Notes: generated by a model not told the origin, from the sequence alone. A stretch of 5,144 nt of DNA from an uncultured Lachnospiraceae bacterium (GCA_910578115.1 CAJTPO010000015.1:1-5144); one strand, 5' to 3'. Shown: positions 1 to 5,144, counted from the first letter of the stretch. Numbers and translations: made by a program.

Positions 1-204
1 TTCTTCATAGGGTGCTTCAAAATATTCGTCTGTTGTGCCTAAAGGGTAAAACTTTTCTTCTGTGAGGTATTCAAGGGATATTTCTTTTTGCCGCCGTCTG
101 CTCCTGTCACGCCATGCGTTGAGTGCTGCATAGCGTATGACAGTCTTGCAAAAGCCGTTGAACGTATACATGATGTGTTCCTTGTATGCTTCTGTGCAAG
201 GCAT
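1..204 (-). CDS. Sigma-70-like regulator of a conjugative element (Tn916 Orf7 type), N-terminal part, cut by window edge
   Basis: The frame from the ATG at 204 stays open for 68 codons to the left edge, so only the N-terminal half is present. The start is supported by AAAGGGGG at 213-220, eight bases upstream. The protein begins MPCTEAYKEHIMYTFNGFCK. It continues with a basic stretch (WRDRSRRRQKEISLEYL, residues 31-47) and a GTTDEY motif at 56-61. From memory, Tn916 Orf7 shares this layout: an FCK/ICK helix, a basic KREVSFSD-like segment and an ATTDNY motif, followed by a region-4-like helix-turn-helix. That family is about 140 residues long, so the DNA-binding half should lie beyond the edge. 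In such elements these proteins are thought to promote transcription of excision or transfer genes. Family identity is recalled by pattern, not by search. Its presence is the main sign that the window lies inside a conjugative element. Confidence 0.72.
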   Translation of the reverse strand, partial: MPCTEAYKEHIMYTFNGFCKTVIRYAALNAWRDRSRRRQKEISLEYLTEEKFYPLGTTDEYFEAPYEE

Positions 205-212
205 AGATAATT

Positions 213-220
213 CCCCCTTT
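213..220 (-). promoter_or_regulatory. Ribosome binding site of the element regulator
   Basis: On the minus strand the sequence AAAGGGGG lies eight bases before the ATG at 204. It fixes the start of the left-edge gene and argues against a different overlapping minus-strand frame that begins at 227, inside non-conserved sequence. Confidence 0.6.
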
Positions 221-267
221 CTCCCACATAGGGCGGTGCATGGTTTACAGTTGCATTTATAATTCAG

Positions 268-298
268 AGGGGCGATAGTATTTTAGACTGTCGCCCCT
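268..298 (-). other. Hairpin with 12-bp stem between the small ORF and the element regulator
   Basis: Positions 268-279 (AGGGGCGATAGT) pair with 287-298 (ACTGTCGCCCCT) across a 7-base loop, with a single G/T-type mismatch in the stem. The GC-rich core makes it stable. On the minus strand the stem is followed by CTGAATTATAAATGC rather than a run of T, so it is not a textbook intrinsic terminator. It may act as an RNA stability element, a pause site or part of an attenuator. The TAA stop of the small ORF (285-283) falls in the loop. It sits about 64 bases upstream of the regulator start. Confidence 0.6.
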
Positions 299-474
299 TG
301 ATTATCTTTCCGACAATATAAGATAGAAATAAATGATGTATTGGATTCTGTAGTAGTCGGCATTGTGGAAAAATCTAAACTTTTGGATTTTTCCACAATG
401 CTTATCTCTTGGTCTTTAGCTTTTTGTTTCGGAATAATTTGATATTCGGTTCTACTCCGGCAGAATCCGCACAT
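283..474 (-). CDS. Possible small 63-residue leader-like ORF
   Basis: An ATG-started frame of 63 codons begins 17 bases after the stop of the anti-sigma gene. I do not recognise a domain. The peptide is polar (MCGFCRSRTEYQIIPKQKAK at the start) with a CxxC near the N-terminus and no membrane segment. The only purine-rich stretch before the start, GGGGAA, is too close to the ATG to be a good ribosome binding site, which lowers confidence that it is translated. Codons 26-38 are encoded by a perfect 15-bp inverted repeat (361-400), and the stop codon lies in the loop of a second hairpin. It could therefore be a leader peptide for the downstream regulator, or simply an open stretch inside a structured untranslated region. 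The whole stretch 205-491 holds no other gene that I can support. Confidence 0.3.
   Translation of the reverse strand: MCGFCRSRTEYQIIPKQKAKDQEISIVEKSKSLDFSTMPTTTESNTSFISILYCRKDNQGATV
361..400. repeat. Perfect 15-bp inverted repeat with 10-base spacer
   Basis: CATTGTGGAAAAATC at 361-375 is the exact reverse complement of GATTTTTCCACAATG at 386-400, with TAAACTTTTG between them. As RNA this is a strong hairpin on either strand. Neither side is followed by a T-run, so it is not a standard terminator. Each arm contains TTTTCCACA (389-397 on plus, 364-372 on minus), which fits the loose DnaA-box pattern TTWTNCACA, arranged head to head. It could be a protein-binding site, an RNA switch element or a relic of a mobile-element end. 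The sequence alone does not decide between these. Confidence 0.85.
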
Positions 475-491
475 TTCCCCAATCTTTTGTT

Positions 492-1415
492 CTAGTGCCT
501 GCTGATAATAGAATAGTCATCTGTATATTCCCCTGCTGACTGATAATCATTAATTAAAATCTGATATGGCTTGTCTAAAGAAATCCAGATGTCAAAGTCT
601 CTGCTTTCAAAGTCGCCATCGGTAAACAATTGGTCATTCAATGTCCAAAATGTTGCGTTTTCACCAATTACGGAATGAACAGAATAGCGGATTCCTTCTG
701 CTCCATTTACGATTTCAATCCCACCATTATAACTTAATGCATCTTTGGTTCTGTCCAGTTCTGTAAGACGATTGTATATTTCATCTTCCAATTCTATCAG
801 TTTTTCGTTGTGGTAATGCTTCCAATTATATATCTCCCGCTGGTCAAAATCCGGACAGGCAAGATACGCTGTTTTCCCTTTCATATTCGGAACGGATATG
901 TTAAACTCGCTTTTCTCCGATTGAAAAGGCAATGTTTCGGCTCCATAAACAAACACATTTACAGAGTTGTCGTCTTCTTCACTCTGTTTCCAGACCACGC
1001 GGCTGACCCGACAGGAAGCAAAATTGACTGTACCACTTATTTCAAGACAATTTGTTTCTTCGTTGTATGAAAGATCACCTATACTCATTGCGTGAGTAGA
1101 TACAGGAACGCCGATTACAAAGACTTTTGCAAAAGCGGATAATAAAAGAAATACCAGCAACCCTATAGCAATTCCAACGATAATTTTCAACTTTCTGGTA
1201 TGCTGTCGCAATTTTTTAAATCCGTCAAGTGCAATTTGTTCTTTTGCTTCCATTCCAGTATTCAATTCTTCTTTCATTTCCAAATAGGTTCTATTACATT
1301 TTTCGCATTCTTCTAAATGACCTTTTACTACATTTTCTCCTGCTTCGCTTAAAACTCCGTCAATATATCCGGGAAGCAGATCCTTGATGATATCGCAAGA
1401 ATAATTTTTATCCAT
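492..1415 (-). CDS. Membrane-anchored zinc-finger (zf-HC2) anti-sigma factor with a large extracytoplasmic domain
   Basis: This 307-residue protein is the predicted inhibitor of the sigma factor encoded just upstream. Residues 1-45 form a zf-HC2/ZAS-type domain: an early Cys7, then DLLPGYIDGVLSE, then His33-x3-Cys37-x2-Cys40, the zinc ligands that clamp sigma regions 2 and 4. One membrane segment spans about 76-100 (LKIIVGIAIGLLVFLLLSAF). This puts the zinc finger in the cytoplasm and about 205 residues outside. The outer part has Cys123, Cys135 and Cys187 and many aromatic and acidic residues, and I cannot assign it to a named sensor family. The ATG overlaps the sigma gene by 8 bases (ATGGATAA). 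AAGGAG at 1426-1431, ten bases upstream, supports this start and suggests translational coupling. The expected mechanism is release of the sigma factor after an envelope signal, by proteolysis or conformational change; this is family knowledge, and the signal here is unknown. The zinc-ligand motif and membrane segment are clear. Confidence 0.9.
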   Translation of the reverse strand: MDKNYSCDIIKDLLPGYIDGVLSEAGENVVKGHLEECEKCNRTYLEMKEELNTGMEAKEQIALDGFKKLRQHTRKLKIIVGIAIGLLVFLLLSAFAKVFVIGVPVSTHAMSIGDLSYNEETNCLEISGTVNFASCRVSRVVWKQSEEDDNSVNVFVYGAETLPFQSEKSEFNISVPNMKGKTAYLACPDFDQREIYNWKHYHNEKLIELEDEIYNRLTELDRTKDALSYNGGIEIVNGAEGIRYSVHSVIGENATFWTLNDQLFTDGDFESRDFDIWISLDKPYQILINDYQSAGEYTDDYSIISRH

Positions 1416-1917
1416 GTGCCTTCAACTCCTTTTTGATTTTTTGCTTTGCTCGATAAAAAACCGTCCTACTCCAATTTTCACTCTTTCCTAAAATTGCTCC
1501 TATTTCACGAAAAGAAAGTTCGCCCGTAATTCGATATAAAATAACTTCCCGTTCCAGCTCTGGCAAATGATGAATTGCCTGATAAAGCTCTATTTTATTT
1601 TCCTGATTCAGTACGCTGGTTTCTCCGTCCGGTGAAGAATCATCCGGTAAATAATCTGCCAGTTCTACCGTTTCCGCACGCTTCTTTTTGCGAAGCTCCT
1701 GATACAAAACATGTTTCGCTATCTGGCAAAGCCATACAGATAATTTACAAGAGCCGTTATAACGTGAAATGGAGCCTACCGCCCGTAAAAATGTTTCCTG
1801 CATTAGTTCTTGAGACCATTCTACATCCTGTGTATAGGAATATAAAAAACGATAAACTAAACTTGCATACTCTTGATAAACCGAATCCATATCTATATTT
1901 TTACAGGAATCCTGCAT
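1408..1917 (-). CDS. ECF-type RNA polymerase sigma factor
   Basis: This 169-residue protein has the two-domain layout of extracytoplasmic-function sigma factors. Region 2 lies at about 13-79, with QELMQETFLRAV (37-48) matching the core-binding DxxQETF helix. Next comes KLSVWLCQIAKHVLYQELRK (58-77), the -10-recognition helix, ending in a basic KKKR run. A short acidic linker (about 81-105) leads to region 4 at about 112-163, with LPELEREVILYRITGELSFREIGAILGKSENWSRTVFYRAKQ-type spacing. The helix-turn-helix at 134-156 should read the -35 element. Length is typical for the family. The start is fixed by AAGGAGGTG at 1923-1931. It overlaps the anti-sigma gene downstream, so the two form one regulatory pair, and such sigma factors usually activate their own promoter. 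Targets cannot be named from this window. Cys5, Cys57 and Cys64 are present but no zinc motif is evident. Confidence 0.93.
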   Translation of the reverse strand: MQDSCKNIDMDSVYQEYASLVYRFLYSYTQDVEWSQELMQETFLRAVGSISRYNGSCKLSVWLCQIAKHVLYQELRKKKRAETVELADYLPDDSSPDGETSVLNQENKIELYQAIHHLPELEREVILYRITGELSFREIGAILGKSENWSRTVFYRAKQKIKKELKAHG

Positions 1918-1922
1918 TTTTT

Positions 1923-1931
1923 CACCTCCTT
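1923..1931 (-). promoter_or_regulatory. Strong ribosome binding site of the ECF sigma gene
   Basis: AAGGAGGTG on the minus strand is a near-perfect match to the anti-Shine-Dalgarno sequence. The GGAGG core is seven bases before the ATG at 1917, which fixes that start. Confidence 0.85.
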
Positions 1932-1977
1932 GTAAGTAAATTTTTAAGTTATACAGGATATTTGCTATAACTTATCT

Positions 1978-2009
1978 CTTATATCACATAATAACGGCGT
2001 TTGTTACAA
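1978..2009 (-). promoter_or_regulatory. Candidate promoter of the sigma/anti-sigma pair
   Basis: On the minus strand TTGTAA (2009-2004) is followed 17 bases later by TGATAT (1986-1981). Alternatively TAACAA is followed 17 bases later by TATAAG (1983-1978). Both are partial matches to vegetative -35/-10 elements, and the AAC within the -35 is also typical of ECF promoters, though no clear ECF -10 (CGT-type) follows at the usual distance. Transcription would start about 50 bases before the gene. The call is tentative because the region is AT-rich and chance matches are common. Confidence 0.3.
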
Positions 2010-2017
2010 CATAACGC
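1997..2017. promoter_or_regulatory. Imperfect dyad, possible operator, upstream of the sigma gene
   Basis: GCGTTTGTTACAACATAACGC reads as two arms, GCGTT-TGTT and AACA-T-AACGC, around a two-base centre, with one bulged base. The core GTTACAAC/GTTGTAAC is itself dyad-symmetric. It overlaps the candidate -35 element, where a repressor or activator site would be expected. Nothing identifies the binding protein. Confidence 0.35.
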
Positions 2018-2088
2018 AACTTTTTTCAAAAATATTATTATTTTTCCAAAGTATAAATATTGCCATAAATTTTCTTTGAAGTATACGG

Positions 2089-2118
2089 AATAATGTGGTG
2101 GCTGTCCACTAAATTATT
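2089..2118. repeat. Imperfect 13-bp inverted repeat beside the cut permease gene
   Basis: AATAATGTGGTGG (2089-2101) and CCACTAAATTATT (2106-2118) pair at 11 of 13 positions around a 4-base loop. It starts three bases beyond the stop of the truncated permease. There is no T-run on the minus side, so it is not a clear terminator. It may be a weak terminator or a scar of the rearrangement that cut the permease. The surrounding gap 1932-2121 is AT-rich and holds no gene. Confidence 0.5.
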
Positions 2119-2121
2119 ATG

Positions 2122-2544
2122 TTACCTTACCACACATGAGCATTTGCGATAGGCTGTATTCACATAGTTGTAATATGCATCGTAAAAGCCATATTTTTCC
2201 AGATACTTGCAAGCCGTCATAATGTCCATTTCTTTCATTTTGGCAATAACGGACTGCGCCTTATCACTGTCCATCCCGCATACGGTCATCAAGTCCTTCT
2301 GTACCTGCGCCTGCCAGAGTTCCCGCCTTTGTCCTTCCTCCGTCGGCACATATCCCTCGCAGGCATCCCCGTTACGGTAAGTTTCCGGATAATCATTCAC
2401 GATCGTTTCCCCCTCCGCCAGATAATGGATATGCAGATAGGGACTTACATTTTGCAATACCACCAAAACACCGACTGCGATACCCAGCCAGAGAAGCGGA
2501 TTCTTCCAATAATTTTTTACTTCTCTCTTTAAAATTGACCACAT
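2122..2544 (-). pseudogene. ABC-2-type transporter permease, truncated after about 134 codons
   Basis: The product starts like a Clostridia-type ABC-2 family permease: MWSILKREVKNYWKNPLLWL is a short cytoplasmic amphipathic start. One membrane segment follows at about 17-36 (LLWLGIAVGVLVVLQNV), then an outside region to about 134. That region has ETYRNGD and a helical, alanine/lysine-rich part ending near YYNYVNTAYRK. Family members carry several more membrane segments. Here the frame ends six residues later with the non-membrane tail CSCVVR, and no other frame continues a membrane protein because stops crowd the next 100 bases. AAAGGAGGT at 2551-2559, seven bases from the ATG by its GGAGG core, supports the start. 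No ATPase subunit gene is in the window. With only one membrane segment it is unlikely to transport anything. The neighbouring two-component genes suggest it was once their regulated transporter. An alternative is a genuine short membrane protein, which I consider less likely. Confidence 0.7.
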
Positions 2545-2550
2545 GGGTCA

Positions 2551-2559
2551 ACCTCCTTT
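2551..2559 (-). promoter_or_regulatory. Strong ribosome binding site of the permease fragment
   Basis: AAAGGAGGT on the minus strand, with GGAGG seven bases before the ATG at 2544, fixes the permease start. Its good preservation suggests the truncation is recent or that the 5' end is still translated. In the remaining gap 2560-2703 I see no convincing promoter; TATGAT and GATAAT are present but lack matched -35 boxes. Confidence 0.75.
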
Positions 2560-2703
2560 CTCCCGCAACATCCGTATCCCGTATTATCTCCCCCCATAAC
2601 CGGAAATGGATGTTCAAAAACATATACCCTGATGCAGACGAAATGCATAAATGAATGCATGCGTCCATCATAAAAGACAAATCACAACAAAAAGACAACG
2701 GGC

Positions 2704-2731
2704 AAAAAAAACGGATCGCTCACGCGATCCG
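2704..2731 (-). terminator. Intrinsic terminator of the DUF4037/two-component operon, stop codon in its loop
   Basis: On the minus strand CGGATCGC (2731-2724) and GCGATCCG (2719-2712) form a perfect 8-bp GC-rich stem with a GTGA loop, followed at once by eight T (2711-2704). The TGA stop of the histidine kinase gene is formed by three of the four loop bases, so the terminator begins inside the last codons. It separates the kinase operon from the permease fragment, which must then have its own promoter or depend on readthrough. Confidence 0.93.
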
Positions 2732-3910
2732 ACAAAATACTGCGGTTACTACAGCCCCGCCCTGTTCATCATTTTCCAAAACCAGTCTTCCTCCATGTTT
2801 TTCACAGTACAGCCTGCTGATATACATGCCGATTCCCGCATGTTTCAGACTGTCCTTCACATTTTTTCCATGGAAGGCTTCCGTAACCATTTCGATATCT
2901 TCCTGAAAACCCTCTCCGTCATCCCTGACACAGATATGCAGTTCGGAATATGCCATCCTTACCGTTATAACAATCTGCTGCTTCCCATAACGGAGGGCAT
3001 TTGACAGCAGATTTTCCGTTACCTCCAGGATGATTTCCTTATCTCCGCGAAATCCTTCCTGTGCTTTTGCCACCTGCAACACACATTGCTTTCCATACTC
3101 TTTTTCCAGAACGGTAAGTTCCGCCCGGATCTCTTCCGCCAACTGCCTTAGCGAAATATCCGCTACAGCCGGTTTTCGGTTCTCTAAACTGCTCACCTTA
3201 CGCATTGCTTCCACGAAAGCATCCATCCGTTCGATCTGGCGTCCGCTTTCCGTCAGCATTTCCATAGCCTGTCCGCTGTCGATGTCTTTCCCTAACAGAT
3301 CTGACAGATATTCCGCCAGCATCTCCTGATAGCCCATAAGAACGGTCAGCGGCGCGCGTATATCGTGCGCAATGGCCGACCGCAGCATCTTCTCCTCCTC
3401 GATCGTCCTCCATAAGATCCGATTATTGCCGGCCAGCTGCTCCCGCATCCGTTCGAACTCCCTGCAGAGCACACCCATCTCATCCCGGCTCTCATAGGCA
3501 ATGCCGAAATCCAGCTGGTTCTTCGCAATTTGCTTCGAGGCCGCCGCCAGTTCCGCGATCGGCCTTCTCAACTTGTTCCGGTAAAAGAGAAACACCGCCC
3601 CGCAGCTTCCTGCCATAGACAACACAAGCACGGTATAAGTCTGCAGGAAATCACAAAGCTCCGACACGAAATAGTCTGTCTGCGTCATTTCATAAGCCTG
3701 CGGTCTGGAAATGTCCGTCAGAAAATAAGGGCCTTCCTGTTTTACTGCTTCAAAGTATGCTTCCTCATCCACATAATGCCACCAGACATGCAGCTGCACC
3801 CGTATGGCAATCCTGGCAATGACTGCCGAGAGAATAAAACTGCAAAGCAAGGCCGCCGTCATATAGAGCAGGATTGTTTTTCTCAGGGAAAGATTTCTTA
3901 TCTTGTCCAT
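2720..3910 (-). CDS. Membrane sensor histidine kinase (HAMP, HisKA, HATPase_c)
   Basis: From the ATG at 3910 this is a 396-residue kinase that would phosphorylate the response regulator encoded just upstream. TM1 is at about 12-36 and an outside loop of about 54 residues follows. TM2 is at about 91-110 (TYTVLVLSMAGSCGAVFLFY) and the HAMP linker at about 111-163 (RRPIAELAAASKQIAKNQLD). The dimerisation helix has SAIAHDIRAPLTVLMGY with phospho-acceptor His182. The ATPase domain has the N-box ENLLSNALRY (Asn300, Asn304), the G1 box DDGEGF (330-335) and the G2 box HAGIGMYISR (Gly359, Gly361). All catalytic motifs are intact. The start at 3910 overlaps the regulator gene by 13 bases and has GGGGGATGG about seven bases upstream. 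An in-frame ATG at 3928 would add six residues but lacks a good binding site. The small outside loop suggests sensing in or near the membrane, as in kinases tied to peptide-antibiotic ABC transporters; that link is inference. Confidence 0.94.
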   Translation of the reverse strand: MDKIRNLSLRKTILLYMTAALLCSFILSAVIARIAIRVQLHVWWHYVDEEAYFEAVKQEGPYFLTDISRPQAYEMTQTDYFVSELCDFLQTYTVLVLSMAGSCGAVFLFYRNKLRRPIAELAAASKQIAKNQLDFGIAYESRDEMGVLCREFERMREQLAGNNRILWRTIEEEKMLRSAIAHDIRAPLTVLMGYQEMLAEYLSDLLGKDIDSGQAMEMLTESGRQIERMDAFVEAMRKVSSLENRKPAVADISLRQLAEEIRAELTVLEKEYGKQCVLQVAKAQEGFRGDKEIILEVTENLLSNALRYGKQQIVITVRMAYSELHICVRDDGEGFQEDIEMVTEAFHGKNVKDSLKHAGIGMYISRLYCEKHGGRLVLENDEQGGAVVTAVFCRIA

Positions 3911-4572
3911 CGGTAACCCATCCCCCATATGGTCTCAATATATTCCGTTTCCGTATATTGCCGGAACTTTTTCCTGATTCTGCGGGTCAGCTCTGTAACT
4001 ACCCTGCTGTCACCCTCCGCATCAAATCCGCAGACCTTCTCATAGATCCGCTCTTTATCAAAAACCATTCCCGGATGCATCGTCAGAAATTCGACGATCT
4101 CGTATTCCAGTCTTGTCAACTCCACATGATCCGTGTTGATCTGCACGGTCTTTGCCTTATAATCAATGGTTAACTCGCCCTGAAAACAGCATTCGGTCCT
4201 TTCCCTTTGCCGGCCCTCCCGTTTCAGATGCGCCGCGATCCTTGCCTCAAGCTCTTTTAAGCGAAACGGCTTTAGAATATAGTCATCGCCACCGGAAGAA
4301 AGCCCATTCACAACATCCTGTTCCTCCACCCGTGCCGTCAGGAATATGACAGGGCAGGATACTTTATCCCGTATCCTCCGGCATACCTCTATCCCGTCAA
4401 TCCGGGGCATATTGATATCCAGCAGGATGATATCCGGCTGGAATTTCAACTTCTCCATCCCCTCTGCACCATTCTCCGCCGTGATGATCTCATATTTTTG
4501 CATTTCAAAATATTTTTGCAGCATTTTGAGAAGTGCAGCGTCATCATCAATGATCAATATCCTGTAAGCCAT
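3898..4572 (-). CDS. OmpR-family response regulator
   Basis: The 224-residue product is a complete winged-helix response regulator. The receiver domain (about 3-115) has the acidic pair Asp9-Asp10 (ILIIDDD), phospho-acceptor Asp52 (LLDINMP), Thr79 (FLTAR) and Lys101 (ILKPF). The DNA-binding domain (about 128-222) has LTRLEYEIVEFL, the recognition helix region DSRVVTELTRRIRKKF and the closing IWGMGYRW hairpin. I start it at 4572 (MAYRILIIDDD) because the frame upstream to 4659 gives an Arg/Cys-rich stretch unlike any receiver domain and lies inside the neighbouring gene. The start is 13 bases after the DUF4037 stop, with a weak GAGAG binding site, and the 3' end overlaps the kinase gene. It therefore works with that kinase, probably on nearby promoters such as a transporter operon. 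Target sites cannot be shown here. Confidence 0.95.
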   Translation of the reverse strand: MAYRILIIDDDAALLKMLQKYFEMQKYEIITAENGAEGMEKLKFQPDIILLDINMPRIDGIEVCRRIRDKVSCPVIFLTARVEEQDVVNGLSSGGDDYILKPFRLKELEARIAAHLKREGRQRERTECCFQGELTIDYKAKTVQINTDHVELTRLEYEIVEFLTMHPGMVFDKERIYEKVCGFDAEGDSRVVTELTRRIRKKFRQYTETEYIETIWGMGYRWTR

Positions 4573-4585
4573 TTTAACTCTCTTC

Positions 4586-5144
4586 TCAACCCTTCTCCAA
4601 CAGCGTCTGCAGATGATTCTGCAGAAAATTATCCTGCAGCGCCGACAGGCCCTGCGCATTCAGCTCCTGCACGATCACGCTGCACACCGCCTCGATGACA
4701 AGCACCCTGCCGTCATTGGTATTCAGATGATACAGATAGTCCTCTGCCTGCACGCCTTCCCATGCCTGCGCGGGATCGGGAATCTGATAGAGCAGGTTCA
4801 GCATGTCTCCCACCTCCGAACAGACGGCAAGTTCCCGCAGCCCTCTGTGCATCCATTTATAAAAAGGAGCATACTTCCGGTTCAGCAGATAGACGATCTT
4901 CATACTTTCCTGAATAAATTCGGCCAGCGACAATTCCGCCGCGATCCGCTCCCCGCGTTTCATGGCGCGGGCATAATTGTACTGCCCGGCCTGTGCCGCC
5001 TTCGCCAGCGCCTGCACCAGCCTGCGGATCCACACACGCTGCGGATAATATTGCAGCAGTCCGTTCCTGATCCCGCTGAATCTCCCCAGCGGATCCTCGA
5101 ACACCTTGCCGTTCGTGGCAGCCGCCAGACTCTCCTCCGGCAAG
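4586..5144 (-). CDS. DUF4037 protein, C-terminal part, cut by window edge
   Basis: The frame is open from the right edge to the TGA at 4588-4586, so about 185 C-terminal residues are present and the true start lies outside the window. The first visible residues, PEESLAAATNGKVFEDPLG, together with the block from QYNYARAMKRGE to NRKYAPFYKWMHRGL match the pattern I know from DUF4037 proteins. That family carries a nucleotidyltransferase-like domain near its N-terminus, which is not visible here, and has no established biochemical role. The fragment looks soluble and helical, with no membrane segment. It ends 13 bases before the response regulator, so it is probably co-transcribed with the two-component system. 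Whether it acts in the same pathway or is only carried along is unknown. An apparent TTG start at 5143 is an artefact of the window edge. The stretch is very GC-rich; for example 4981-5040 is 43 of 60 G or C. Confidence 0.8.
   Translation of the reverse strand, partial: LPEESLAAATNGKVFEDPLGRFSGIRNGLLQYYPQRVWIRRLVQALAKAAQAGQYNYARAMKRGERIAAELSLAEFIQESMKIVYLLNRKYAPFYKWMHRGLRELAVCSEVGDMLNLLYQIPDPAQAWEGVQAEDYLYHLNTNDGRVLVIEAVCSVIVQELNAQGLSALQDNFLQNHLQTLLEKG

Noticed and set aside
39..227. Minus-strand ORF of 62 codons at the left end
   Set aside because: It is out of frame with the Orf7-like reading from 204, which has a good ribosome binding site, a recognisable sequence and a frame open to the edge.
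361..400. Palindrome as an intrinsic terminator of the anti-sigma gene
   Set aside because: No T-run follows the stem on the minus strand, and the stem itself is AT-rich.
1575..1970. Plus-strand ORF of 131 codons opposite the sigma gene
   Set aside because: It is antisense to a clear ECF sigma gene, with no recognisable domain and no convincing ribosome binding site. The other plus-strand frames (for example 810-1070, 3530-3916, 3874-4173) were rejected for the same kind of reason.
2099..2110. GGCTGTCCACT as an insertion-sequence end
   Set aside because: It resembles the ends of some insertion sequences, but I found no matching opposite end, target duplication or transposase in the window.
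2393..2698. Minus-strand ORF overlapping the permease start
   Set aside because: It runs in another frame through the intergenic gap and the permease 5' end. The permease frame has the strong ribosome binding site and membrane segment.
4573..4659. Longer N-terminus for the response regulator
   Set aside because: The extra 29 residues are Arg/Cys-rich, lie inside the DUF4037 gene in another frame, and do not resemble a receiver domain. The ATG at 4572 gives the usual start.

Overview
The window looks like a piece of accessory DNA from a low-to-mid GC Firmicute, most likely a gut Clostridia/Lachnospiraceae-type bacterium. The reasons are strong AAGGAGG-type ribosome binding sites, the protein families present, and a left-edge gene resembling the sigma-70-like regulator (Orf7 type) of Tn916/Tn1549-family integrative conjugative elements. 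Every gene I can support is on the minus strand, so transcription runs from the right edge to the left edge.

Read in transcription order, the right part (about 5144-2704) is a GC-rich module. It starts with the 3' part of a DUF4037 gene, followed 13 bases later by an OmpR-type response regulator and an overlapping sensor histidine kinase. It ends in a clear intrinsic terminator whose hairpin loop contains the kinase stop codon. After a 175-base gap comes the first ~134 codons of an ABC-2-type membrane permease, with a strong ribosome binding site. Its reading frame then breaks off into AT-rich DNA, so it is a truncated remnant.

The left part (about 2121-492) is visibly AT-richer and carries an ECF-type sigma factor with a membrane-anchored, zinc-finger anti-sigma factor overlapping it by 8 bases. 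This is a self-contained cell-surface signalling cassette. Between it and the element regulator at the left edge (204 to 1, cut by the window) is a leader-like region. It holds a possible 63-codon ORF, a perfect 15-bp inverted repeat inside that ORF, and a second hairpin whose loop contains the ORF stop codon.

The overall picture is cargo of a conjugative element made of two parts with different base composition, joined near 2120-2150 where the permease was cut. The two-component system probably once controlled a transporter. Nothing here is a demonstrated new system. The most worthwhile leads are the hairpin-bearing leader upstream of the element regulator, the unclassified extracytoplasmic domain of the anti-sigma factor, and the cargo junction.
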